This document shows positions 25,704-33,201 of a stretch of DNA of 64,000 bases, piece after piece (the stretch's first letter is position 1; each line of letters begins with the position of its first letter). The stretch lies in the NCBI RefSeq assembly GCF_003336245.1, contig NZ_QPHM01000001.1, positions 558,001-622,000 of the forward strand. Reading direction: 5' to 3'. The notes beneath the pieces are model-generated. The model was not told the origin of the DNA and made no database searches. It saw nothing but the letters and a program-made list of their open reading frames with translations. Source of the stretch: Haloplanus salinus (GTDB lineage Archaea > Halobacteriota > Halobacteria > Halobacteriales > Haloferacaceae). The translations under genes were made by a program, and so were the position numbers.

Positions 25704-26012
25704 AGCTCGGCGGAGGAACGTCCGTCCGACGAGAATCGGCTGCCGTCACGGCCAGTCCCCCGCGTGACTCGGCCACTCGTCGATCTCCCCCGTTGCGTTC
25801 ATCACTACTAACGAGCCTTCTAACGGCCTTAGTTATCCGTCGCTTTGACACGACGTGACGGAAGGTAAGGCGATCCTGAAGCCGGTGGATACCGGGGGCC
25901 GTCACTGCTCCGATCGCCGACCGGCTGGTCGCCCGATATCGGCCTCCTAAACCGGGTTTTGTAGCCGTCGATCGGGTTCCTAACGTCCCGTTAAGCACCC
26001 GTTTATGCATGG
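25704..26012. other. Intergenic leader region of the exported-protein operon
   Basis: About 310 bases with no supported gene. Minus-strand AT-rich boxes at about 25829-25836 (TAACTAAG) and around 25810-25820 could be the promoter, giving a 5' leader of roughly 100 bases before the Shine-Dalgarno site. No clear terminator for the upstream fusion gene was seen. Confidence 0.4.
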
Positions 26013-26633
26013 TCATCCCTCCGTACACGGCCGCGGATCGAAGGCGACTTGGAAGGTGGCCGAATCGCTCTGGATGATGTTGCCGACCGTCTCCGGGATC
26101 CGCCACTCGAAGGCGACGTACACCTCGTCGCCCGGCGAGAAACAGTCGGTACCGTCGACCCTGATCCGGTACTCGCCGTCGCCAGTCGCTTCCGGATCCT
26201 GATCCGCGACCTCCGCGAGAGTTCCCTCCGCGACCGTGTCGTCCCCGATGACCGGTAGCTCCTCCAGTTCGCCGTTTCCGGTGAAGATTCCCTCGTCGAT
26301 CCAGACCGAAATCTCCGTGTGGTCCTGCAGCTCCCCGCCGTCCTCCCCCGGGTTGTCGCCGGACGGCCACTCGGCCACGTCCGGGATCTGTTCGCCAAGA
26401 CGGTCCAGAATGTGCGGTTCGAGCTCCGCGGCGATGGTCTCGAACGTGTTCAACCACGCCTGCTGGGGGTACCACTCGTCGGCGGAGGGGTCGTCGATGC
26501 CGTTGTCCGCGAGGGCGTCGAACGCCGTCTCCCGATAGGCGTCGGAGAATCGGGCCAGCGCGTCGTCGGCGACGGCGATGATCGTCCGGCCGTGGACTTC
26601 AACGTCATCGTCGAACGCCTCGTAGGGAGCCAT
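26013..26633 (-). CDS. Apparent fusion: unknown helical N-terminus joined to a TasA/CalY-like C-terminal fragment
   Basis: 206 residues from ATG 26633 (MAPYEAFDDD). Residues 1-90 are a soluble helical segment (VHGRTIIAVADDALARFSDA, WYPQQAWLNTFETIAAELEP, ILDRLGEQIPDVAEWP) like the beginning of a cytoplasmic haloarchaeal domain I cannot name. From SGDNPGEDGGELQDHTEISVW onward it reads like the C-terminal half of SipW-cognate TasA/CalY-like proteins (GTLAEVAD, VYVAFEWRIPETVGN, IIQSDSATFQVAF). No signal peptide precedes it, so as it stands the secreted-type domain would stay inside the cell. Either a recombination product or decaying gene. A TATA-like box at 26661-26667 supports expression from this start. 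Confidence 0.65.
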   Translation of the reverse strand: MAPYEAFDDDVEVHGRTIIAVADDALARFSDAYRETAFDALADNGIDDPSADEWYPQQAWLNTFETIAAELEPHILDRLGEQIPDVAEWPSGDNPGEDGGELQDHTEISVWIDEGIFTGNGELEELPVIGDDTVAEGTLAEVADQDPEATGDGEYRIRVDGTDCFSPGDEVYVAFEWRIPETVGNIIQSDSATFQVAFDPRPCTEG

Positions 26634-26660
26634 CCGTACGGACGACACGAGCCGACGGAC

Positions 26661-26667
26661 ATATAGG
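26661..26667 (-). promoter_or_regulatory. TATA-like box of the fusion gene
   Basis: ATATAGG on the plus strand (CCTATAT on the minus strand), centred about 30 bases before ATG 26633; supports leaderless transcription of the fused frame. Confidence 0.5.
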
Positions 26668-26680
26668 TTGGTGGGACGGC

Positions 26681-27133
26681 TCAGCCGAGCGGCGGGCGGA
26701 GCGCGTCGACCCGTCGACACCGGTAGAACCGCACGCGCCGCACGAGCAGTTTCCAGCCGGTCACCGCGACGGCCGCGCCGCCGGCGTTGACGAGGATGTC
26801 CCCTCCGTCGGAGGTCCGGTAGGCGAGCGTCGACTGGAGCAACTCGATGCCGGCGCCGTACGCCGTCGCGAACGCGAACACGACACAGAGGACCTGCCAG
26901 TCCGGCCGCGGACTGGTCTGGAGCGCGTACGCCAACACGAACGCCAGCCCGGCGTAGCCGATGGCGTGGAGCCACGCGGTCAGTGGGACCACGCCGAGCG
27001 GACCGAGCGTGCGGCCCGTCGTTCCCGGCGGGCGAACGACCGAGAGGACGAGGAGCGTCGCGAGCGTCACGACGACCAGCGACCAGCGGAGCCACCGTGG
27101 GACGAGCGGCAGTCGGAGTCGGAAACCAGTCAC
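26681..27133 (-). CDS. VanZ-like membrane protein
   Basis: 150 residues from GTG 27133 (VTGFRLRLPLVPRWLRW), which has CGTTTTTCGG-type AT-rich bases 21-30 upstream on the minus strand; ATG 27223 is an in-frame alternative. Four hydrophobic helices, with WLHAIGYAGLAFVLAYAL, GAGIELLQSTLAYRTSD and DILVNAGGAAVAV as in VanZ-family proteins (conserved E-x-x-Q and D-x-x-x-N). The family is linked to glycopeptide resistance in bacteria, but in haloarchaea its role is unknown. Divergent from the second trkH. Confidence 0.85.
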   Translation of the reverse strand: MTGFRLRLPLVPRWLRWSLVVVTLATLLVLSVVRPPGTTGRTLGPLGVVPLTAWLHAIGYAGLAFVLAYALQTSPRPDWQVLCVVFAFATAYGAGIELLQSTLAYRTSDGGDILVNAGGAAVAVTGWKLLVRRVRFYRCRRVDALRPPLG

Positions 27134-27262
27134 GGGCGTCCTACGTGGCCGAACCGAAAAACGTCCGGTGGTCCCGCGAGCGCCCGAATGTCGAGTCGCT
27201 TGCGGGGGACCACTTAACCCCATCGGCGTCCACGACCCGGTGAAGATGGCCGGTGTGCCACG

Positions 27263-28753
27263 ATGATCCGCGTCGACTGGCGGGTGAGTTGTCGGCTCGT
27301 CGGGACGGTCCTGAAGTGGCTTTGGGTGCCGCTCGCGTTCCCGCTCTGTGTCGCGCTCGTCGACGGGAGCGCTCGCCTCCCCTTCGTGGTCCCGATGGCC
27401 GGCACCGCCGCTCTCGGCGTCGGTCTCGAGCGGCTGACCGGACGGAGCGACCTGCGGGCCCGCGAGGCCTTTCTCATGGTGTCGCTCACCTGGCTCGGCG
27501 TCGCCGTCGTCGGCGCCGCCCCCTTCGTCATCGCCGGGCAGGGAACGCTCGCCGCCCCGGTGAACGCCCTGTTCGAGAGCATGAGCGGTATCACCACGAC
27601 GGGGGCGACCGTCGTCGTGGACTTCGACCGCCACTCGCGGGCGATACTCCTGTGGCGGGCGCTGCTTCAGTGGCTCGGCGGCCTCGGAATCCTCGTTTTG
27701 GCGACGGCCATCTTCTCGCAGCTCTCCGTCGGCGGCGCACAGTTGATGGAGACGGAGAGTCAGACGGGGGACAGTAGCCGTCTCACGCCGCGCATCTCCG
27801 AGACGGCGACGCTTCTCGGGAAACTGTATCTCGGCCTGACCGGCCTCCAGGTGACCGTCCTCTACGGGCTCCACCTCGTCGGTCTCGCCCCCGAGATGAC
27901 GCTCTACGACGCCGTCGCCCACGCGTTTACCACCATCTCGACGGCCGGATTCTCGCCACGCGCCGACAGCATCGCCGCCTTCTCGCCCACCGTCCAATGG
28001 GCGATCATCCCCTTCATGATCCTCGGCGCGACGAGTTTCGTCCTCATCTACTTCGCGCTTCGGGGGAACGTCGACCGCCTCCGCGAGAGCGACGAGTTCC
28101 GGTTCTACGTCGGCGTCCTCGCGTTCTTCGCCGTCGTCGTCGCGGCCGTCGAGACGGCCGACGCGACGTACGGGAGCGTCGAGGCCGTCGCCCGTCACTC
28201 GCTGTTTCAGGTCGTCTCCATCGTCACGACCACCGGCTACGCGAGCACCGATTTCAACCTCTGGTCGTCGTCCGCCAAACATCTCCTCTTCGTCTGTATG
28301 TTCATCGGCGGCATGGCCGGGAGCACGACGTGTTCGATCAAGACGTTGCGCTGGCTGATCGTCCTCAAGGCGTTTCGCCGGGACCTGTTCGTCGCCGCCC
28401 AGCCCAGCGCCGTCCGGCCGGTTCGGCTGAGCGGCGACGTCGTCGACGAGGAGACCGTCCGGGACGTCTACGCGTACACGCTCGTGAGCATCGTCATCTT
28501 CATCCTCGCGACGATGCTCGTCGTCGTCGACGCCTCGCGCGTCGGCCTTGACATCACCGAGTTCGAGGCGATGGGCGCCGCGGCCTCCACCTTCTTCAAC
28601 GTCGGTCCGGCGTTCGGCATCGCCGGCCCGTTCGCGAGCTACGCGCCCTTCCCGCGGTCGACCAAACTCGCGATGACCTTCCTCATGTGGATCGGTCGCA
28701 TCGAGATCATCCCCGTGTTCGTGCTGTTGACGCCGTCGTACTGGCGTGCGTGA
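27263..28753 (+). CDS. trkH: TrkH-family potassium uptake channel subunit (2)
   Basis: 496 residues, a paralogue of the protein at 5876 with the same four-repeat channel fold. Filter loops: TTTGATV, ISTAGFS, TTTGYAS and NVGPAFG. The second loop is STAGFS here versus PTGGFS in the first copy, so the two may differ in conductance or selectivity. Membrane-located K+ (or Na+) uptake subunit; no TrkA/KtrA gene is adjacent. A paired hairpin terminator follows the stop. Confidence 0.92.
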   Translation: MIRVDWRVSCRLVGTVLKWLWVPLAFPLCVALVDGSARLPFVVPMAGTAALGVGLERLTGRSDLRAREAFLMVSLTWLGVAVVGAAPFVIAGQGTLAAPVNALFESMSGITTTGATVVVDFDRHSRAILLWRALLQWLGGLGILVLATAIFSQLSVGGAQLMETESQTGDSSRLTPRISETATLLGKLYLGLTGLQVTVLYGLHLVGLAPEMTLYDAVAHAFTTISTAGFSPRADSIAAFSPTVQWAIIPFMILGATSFVLIYFALRGNVDRLRESDEFRFYVGVLAFFAVVVAAVETADATYGSVEAVARHSLFQVVSIVTTTGYASTDFNLWSSSAKHLLFVCMFIGGMAGSTTCSIKTLRWLIVLKAFRRDLFVAAQPSAVRPVRLSGDVVDEETVRDVYAYTLVSIVIFILATMLVVVDASRVGLDITEFEAMGAAASTFFNVGPAFGIAGPFASYAPFPRSTKLAMTFLMWIGRIEIIPVFVLLTPSYWRA

Positions 28754-28759
28754 ACTACC

Positions 28760-28802
28760 CCACCCTGCCCGCTCGGGTGGTCCGCGGAACGCCGTTCCGC
28801 GG
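28760..28802. terminator. Two hairpins between trkH and the Bat-type regulator
   Basis: CCACCC-9-GGGTGG (28760-28780) is followed at once by CCGCGGAAC-GCC-GTTCCGCGG (28782-28802), a perfect 9-bp stem with a 3-base loop. Located between convergent genes, so it may terminate or stabilise both transcripts. A close relative of the second hairpin occurs at 31212-31230. Confidence 0.55.
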
Positions 28803-28844
28803 TATCGCCGTTCGCTTCCTCGAGGTCGGCGGCTCCACTTCACA

Positions 28845-29501
28845 TCACGCCGACGGGGACAGCAGCGCCTTTCGCAACACCTTGTTGGCACCGCGTCGGA
28901 GGTTCTCCGAAACCGACTGTTCGGTGACGCCGAGTTTCCCGCCGACCGCGCCGAGGGTCGTCCGCCGCGGGACCTCGAAGTAGCCGTCCCGGACCGCGGT
29001 GACGAGTGCGCTTCGCTGGGCGTCCGTCAGGTCGAACGCGTACCCGCCGTCCTGATCCTCGGCTACCGTGTAGACGCGGTCCAGTTGGAACCGGATGTCG
29101 TGACTCGTACAGTAGTTGTGGAAGTTCGTCAGTCCGGAGTGGTCGTCGAACCGGATGCGGAAGTGCCACTGATCGTCGCCGGCTGCCTCTAGGATCGTCG
29201 CGTTCGTCTCGGCCAGCCCGTAAATGAGGCTCTCGATCTGTTCGCCCCACTCGACGCGGTAGAGGGCGCCGTCCTCGATAACGTCGAGTGCCGCGAGGGC
29301 CCGGACGGACTCGCTACCGCGAACGGCCGTTTCGAACCCGTCCGGATTGCGTCTCTGCACCCAAACGTAAGACATCACGCCGCCCGAGGTGGGGACGGGG
29401 ACGACGCGCTCCATCTCGACGTGGGCGTCCGGATCGAGTGCGAGCACTCGCCCGAGGACGAACTGATCGGAGTCGATAGTGAACTCGACGATGACCGACA
29501 T
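28845..29501 (-). CDS. Bat-type HTH_10 transcriptional regulator
   Basis: 218 residues from ATG 29501 (MSVIVEFTIDSDQFVLG), the typical N-terminus of the bacterio-opsin-activator associated GAF/HTH-associated domain. The C-terminus is an HTH_10 domain: DLTDAQRSALVTAVRDGYFEV, TTLGAVGGKLGVTEQSVSEN and LRRGANKVL. It lacks the PAS/GAF sensor of full Bat proteins. Regulator with unknown signal; a TATA-like box lies at about 29520-29528. Divergent from mtnA, 88 bases apart, so it could act on that promoter (inference). Confidence 0.9.
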   Translation of the reverse strand: MSVIVEFTIDSDQFVLGRVLALDPDAHVEMERVVPVPTSGGVMSYVWVQRRNPDGFETAVRGSESVRALAALDVIEDGALYRVEWGEQIESLIYGLAETNATILEAAGDDQWHFRIRFDDHSGLTNFHNYCTSHDIRFQLDRVYTVAEDQDGGYAFDLTDAQRSALVTAVRDGYFEVPRRTTLGAVGGKLGVTEQSVSENLRRGANKVLRKALLSPSA

Positions 29502-29558
29502 AGCTATCGGTCGTGGTCTTGGTATGTAGAGCCAACGGGCACGCTCGCCGGGCGAGCG

Positions 29559-29566
29559 GGTTAAGA
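29559..29566 (+). promoter_or_regulatory. TATA-like box of mtnA
   Basis: GGGTTAAG centred about 27 bases before ATG 29590; supports that start over the in-frame ATG at 29566. Confidence 0.5.
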
Positions 29567-29589
29567 TGCGTGCCACGCTACCAGTAGTC

Positions 29590-30657
29590 ATGAGAACGAT
29601 CGAGTGGGACGACGGCCGCGACTGCATCGTGATGGTCGACCAGACGAAGCTCCCGGCCGAGTACACGACCTACCACGCCGAGACGGTGCCCGAACTGATC
29701 GAGAGCATCGAGCAGTTACGCATTCGTGGGGCGTCGGGACTGGGGGCGGCCGGCGCCTACGGCGTCGCCCTCGCGGCGCGGCGAAACGACGCCGACGACG
29801 TCGACGCGTTCGTCGACGCCGTCGCCGCGGACGCCGAGGCCATCGCCACCGCGCGCCCGACGGCGGTGAACCTCTCACGCGAGGTGGACTCGCTGCTCGG
29901 CATCCTCCGGAACTGTACGTCGATCCCCGAGGCGCGGGAGCGGACGCTCGCGGCGGCCGAGGAACTCGCCGACCTGGACGTGGCACGGAACGAGCGGATC
30001 GGGGACCACGGCGCCGAACTCCTCGCTGACGGCGACACGGTGATGACCCACTGTAACGCCGGCGCCCTCGCGACCGTCGACTGGGGGACAGCGCTCGGGG
30101 TCGTCTACTCCGCGCAGGAGGCGGGCAAGCGGGTCGACGTGATCGCCAACGAGACGCGCCCCCTGAATCAGGGATCACGGATCACGACCGTCGAACTGGA
30201 GGAACGCGGCGTCGAGACGACGCTCATCCCCGACAACGCGAGCGGCTTGTGTCTACAACGGGGGATGGTCGACACGGTGATCGTCGGCGCCGACCGGGTC
30301 GTCCTCGACGGCGGCGAGGAGTTCGGGGCGCAGGGGGTCGTCTTCAACAAGATCGGCACGTACAAACACGCCGTCATCGCGGACCGCCACGACGTGCCGT
30401 TCGTCGTCGCGGCGCCGCACGCGACGATAGACACCGAGCGCAGCGCCGACGAGGTGGAGATCGAGCAGCGCGACGGCGACGAACTCCGGGAAATCTACGG
30501 GACACGGAACGCGCCGCCGGAGACGGCCGTCTACAACCCCGCCTTCGACGCGACGCCGACGGAACTCGTCGACTACCTCGTCACGGAGACGGGGGTGTAC
30601 GAACCGCCACTCGACCGCGCGGCCTTCGAGACCGAGGCGGATCGGGTGACCCCGTGA
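29590..30657 (+). CDS. mtnA: Methylthioribose-1-phosphate isomerase family (MtnA)
   Basis: 355 residues, normal for MtnA. Landmarks: QLRIRGASGLGAAGAYGVAL (phosphate-binding RGA), the catalytic Cys in MTHCNAGALAT, ANETRPLNQGSRITTVEL, and the catalytic Asp in VIVGADRV, then NKIGTYKHAV. The enzyme isomerises 5-methylthioribose-1-phosphate to the ribulose form; homologues also take 5-deoxyribose-1-phosphate. The class II aldolase at 33202 and the deaminase at 34581 could supply neighbouring steps. Archaeal eIF2B-like or ribose-1,5-bisphosphate isomerases are related, but the Cys/Asp pair favours MtnA. Confidence 0.88.
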   Translation: MRTIEWDDGRDCIVMVDQTKLPAEYTTYHAETVPELIESIEQLRIRGASGLGAAGAYGVALAARRNDADDVDAFVDAVAADAEAIATARPTAVNLSREVDSLLGILRNCTSIPEARERTLAAAEELADLDVARNERIGDHGAELLADGDTVMTHCNAGALATVDWGTALGVVYSAQEAGKRVDVIANETRPLNQGSRITTVELEERGVETTLIPDNASGLCLQRGMVDTVIVGADRVVLDGGEEFGAQGVVFNKIGTYKHAVIADRHDVPFVVAAPHATIDTERSADEVEIEQRDGDELREIYGTRNAPPETAVYNPAFDATPTELVDYLVTETGVYEPPLDRAAFETEADRVTP

Positions 30658-30663
30658 GCGGCG

Positions 30664-31101
30664 TCACTCGATTTCGATTTCGACGCCGGCGTCCCGCGTC
30701 GGCGTCGGGTCGCCGCGAGCGAGGTCCGCGAGCGCGAGGGAGACGTTGCGCGTGTTGGCCTTCCACGCGGCGTCGAAGAGGTCGCCGACGACGGGGATCG
30801 ATCCGCCGGCTACGTCGATACCGATGTGGGTGAGCATCCGGGCGAGGGCCCGGTAGGAGACGCCGAGACGGGCCGACTCGGCGACGATGTACAGCGAGAG
30901 CACGCCGCTCACGGCGTCGCCCACGACGGGGAGGAGGCCGAGTAACGGATCGAGGCCGATCCGCACGCCGGTTCCCGGGATCCGGACGCTGTCGTCAAGG
31001 ACGCGCGCTACGAACCGCATCCGTCCGACGGCCGCCCGGTCGACCGATGGGGGCAGGTCGTCGATCCGTTCGTCGAACGCGGACGCGAGGTCGTTGCTCA
31101 T
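30664..31101 (-). CDS. DUF4112 membrane protein
   Basis: 145 residues matching DUF4112: IPGTGVRIGLDPLLGLLPVVG followed by a hydrophobic helix (GVLSLYIVAESARL), ALARMLTHIGIDVAGGSIP, and VVGDLFDAAWKANTRN. The repeated P-V-V/I-G-D motif is the family signature. Short membrane-associated protein with no known function. Convergent with mtnA, 6 bases apart. Confidence 0.9.
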   Translation of the reverse strand: MSNDLASAFDERIDDLPPSVDRAAVGRMRFVARVLDDSVRIPGTGVRIGLDPLLGLLPVVGDAVSGVLSLYIVAESARLGVSYRALARMLTHIGIDVAGGSIPVVGDLFDAAWKANTRNVSLALADLARGDPTPTRDAGVEIEIE

Positions 31102-31440
31102 ACCCCTGTCTCGGACGCGAGCGGCATAACCCCTTCACCGCTCCGGCACGAGGCCGGTGTCGCAGCCCTGTCAGTGGGGCCTTCCTCCCCGCAATCTGCG
31201 GGCGCCAACGGCGTGGAACGACGTTCCACGAGCAGTCGGGCGTAGCCCGATGACGACGGCGGGTTCTTCGTCCCGCGAGGTAGCACGGTTCGGCCCGCCC
31301 GGAGGCTACGGAACTCTCCGATTTCCGTGCGCCCGCAAGCGCGGAGCGTTTTCGAGGACGTTAGCCCGGGCATGATTCACCCTTCCGTTGTGCGACGTTC
31401 TCCGAAGCGTTCGGCGTTTGCCGGTCGTGGCGCGACGGGA
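31102..31440. other. Non-coding region with a tandem array of small hairpins
   Basis: 339 bases without a supported gene. Five perfect stem-loops follow one another: CCCGCA-ATC-TGCGGG (31188-31202), CGCC-AAC-GGCG (31203-31213), CGTGGAAC-GAC-GTTCCACG (31212-31230), TCGGGC-GTA-GCCCGA (31236-31250) and GCGGG-8-CCCGC (31259-31276). Weaker pairs lie at about 31310-31350. This could be a structured RNA, or the remnant end of a transposon; no transposase-like protein segment is convincing. Confidence 0.6.
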
Positions 31441-32313
31441 TCACGACTCCCCCACGAACCGGCGCGTCGTCACGGTGACGAACGGAACCAGGAATCCGAG
31501 CGCGTAGCCCAGGAGGTGACTGTAGAGGTTCAGGACGCTGGCCCCCTGTCCCGGCGACGCCGGGAACGCGACGAACGGCACCGCGAACACGAGCGCGACG
31601 GCGACGGCGGTCAGTTCGGCCGCACCGGGCGTCCCGAGGAGGGTCCGACAGCGCGCCCGGAGGGCGGCCCCCTCCGCCACGACGAGCGCGTACCGAAGCG
31701 CGCCGAGCGCCGCCGCGAGCGCTAGAAGCGCGGCGCGGCCGCCAACGAGGTCGAACGCCGACCGGACGCTCAACACCGAGACGAGACCCAAGGTCGACAG
31801 AAAGAGCGCGGGGGCGAGCTGGGTCGCGGGACCGATGCCGAAGCGCGTCTCCAAGTAGTCCGCGAGCGCGAGCGGGAGATACCCGGCGAAGGCCATCGCC
31901 ACCCCCGAGAAGCCGAACGTCGTCGCCGATCGCGGAATCGCGAGGTTCAGATACGACAGGACGCCCGGGAACGCGAGGACGAACGTCAGAAAGACGGTGT
32001 AGAAGCGGCGCCGACGTCCGCTCGCGACGCCGAGGGCGAGCGCCGTGGCGGCGAGGAGTCCGTACAGCACGACGTTGGTCGCCAGGTGGACGGGGTCGAA
32101 GTGGACGAACGCCGAGACGACGGCCGTCGGCGCCGTCGGTGACGCGTAGTCGAAGGCGAGCGACCGACGCGTCGCCGCGGGCAACGAGAAGACCAGGCCG
32201 AGTACCGCCGGGACCGAGCCGAGGAGCGCGAGGTCGGCGACTCGAACCCGCTTCCGGAGCGCCACGTCGGGTGCGGACACGCGGCGGGGCGTGGCGTCCG
32301 ATTCGGTTGCCAT
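31441..32313 (-). CDS. Rhomboid-like membrane protein
   Basis: 290 residues with about seven hydrophobic segments. Rhomboid landmarks are visible: SAFVHFDPVHLATNVVLYG (loop with H and N), FGFSGVAMAFAGYLPLAL (G-x-S-G serine) and YSHLLGYALGFLVPF (late helix with His). Longer than a minimal rhomboid because of extra segments between the Ser and His helices. Probably an intramembrane serine protease or a close inactive relative; substrate unknown. Lies next to the hairpin array at its 3' side. Confidence 0.72.
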   Translation of the reverse strand: MATESDATPRRVSAPDVALRKRVRVADLALLGSVPAVLGLVFSLPAATRRSLAFDYASPTAPTAVVSAFVHFDPVHLATNVVLYGLLAATALALGVASGRRRRFYTVFLTFVLAFPGVLSYLNLAIPRSATTFGFSGVAMAFAGYLPLALADYLETRFGIGPATQLAPALFLSTLGLVSVLSVRSAFDLVGGRAALLALAAALGALRYALVVAEGAALRARCRTLLGTPGAAELTAVAVALVFAVPFVAFPASPGQGASVLNLYSHLLGYALGFLVPFVTVTTRRFVGES

Positions 32314-32454
32314 CTCCGTGTCGGGACGAAGGAGCGACCCACGTATAACGGTGCTGTCGCCAGTGTCAGAATCGATATCCGGACGCGTCGCGCTAGAACA
32401 CCTCTAGGATCATCTGTGGACACTACTATACGGAGGGAAGCAGAACGAAGTGGC

Positions 32455-32922
32455 ATGGTAGCACAGGACACGACGTACGTCCAGAAGGCGTGTGCCTACG
32501 TCACCCGCGGTGGGTCGGAGGTGCTGGTGTTCGAGGGGCCGAGCCACGACGGCTTGCAGATACCGAAAGGAACCGTCGAATCGTGGGAGACACCGCGGGA
32601 GGCCCTGTACCGCGAAGTCGTCGAAGAGAGCGGCCTCGCGACGTTCGGGGACGTCGAACGCCTCGTCACCGACGTGTGGACGCGTCGCGAGTCGCCGCCG
32701 AAGCGGTACGTCCGCCACTTCTACCACGTACGGGTGCACGAACCGCGGGACGCGTGGACCCACACCGTCACCGGAACGGGTCCCGAACGCGGGGCGGAGT
32801 TCGCCTTCTCCTGGCTCGACCTCGGGACGGACGCCCGTTTCGCCCTCGACCTCGACGACTACCTCGGGAGGCTAACCGACGTGGACGCCGGGGGCGTGGG
32901 ACCGAGCGTTGCCGCCGACTGA
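32455..32922 (+). CDS. Nudix hydrolase
   Basis: 155 residues from ATG 32455; a TATA-like CTACTATAC at about 32422-32430 supports this start over ATG 32416. The Nudix box is perfect: GTVESWETPREALYREVVEE (G-x5-E-x7-R-E-V-x-E-E, then SGL). Preceded by KACAYVTRGGSEVLVFEGP and the IPKG typical of the fold. Hydrolyses nucleoside diphosphates linked to another moiety; substrate unknown. Single gene. Confidence 0.92.
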   Translation: MVAQDTTYVQKACAYVTRGGSEVLVFEGPSHDGLQIPKGTVESWETPREALYREVVEESGLATFGDVERLVTDVWTRRESPPKRYVRHFYHVRVHEPRDAWTHTVTGTGPERGAEFAFSWLDLGTDARFALDLDDYLGRLTDVDAGGVGPSVAAD

Positions 32923-33201
32923 CCATCACGTAGCCGACGGACCCCGTGCCGGTCGGCCGATCGTTCCAGTTCACGGACGGACGCCGAAGGGAGGCGTCGT
33001 GTTACCGACTCGCCGGTAAGGTCGAGGGGGACAGTTCCCGTGGCCGGATCGGCGGTGTCCGCGGGCGGACCCGAAGAACCGCAGTCGGGCGCCGTCCGGA
33101 GCGGACGCCCCGGAACTGTGGCCACAGAAAAGGCACGGACCGAGACCGTCGGAGTACGAGACGGTGTTGGCGGCTGTGATGGGGCTGCTCCGAGCCCCAC
33201 C
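32923..33201. other. Intergenic region between Nudix and aldolase genes
   Basis: 279 bases between convergent genes. GC-rich; no ORF, strong hairpin or AT-rich promoter that I can support. Confidence 0.4.

Noticed and set aside
26013-27095. Longer version of the fusion gene reaching into VanZ
   Set aside because: The upstream part is Arg-rich shadow sequence of VanZ; ATG 26633 has a TATA-like box.
26681-28891. 736-codon minus-strand frame ending in VanZ
   Set aside because: Everything upstream of about 27133 is the shadow of trkH on the plus strand; only the VanZ part has membrane helices and family motifs.
31098-31373. 91-codon minus-strand ORF across the hairpin array, considered as a TnpB C-terminal remnant
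   Set aside because: No recognisable transposase motif; the sequence is explained by the chain of hairpins, so it is reported as a structural element instead.
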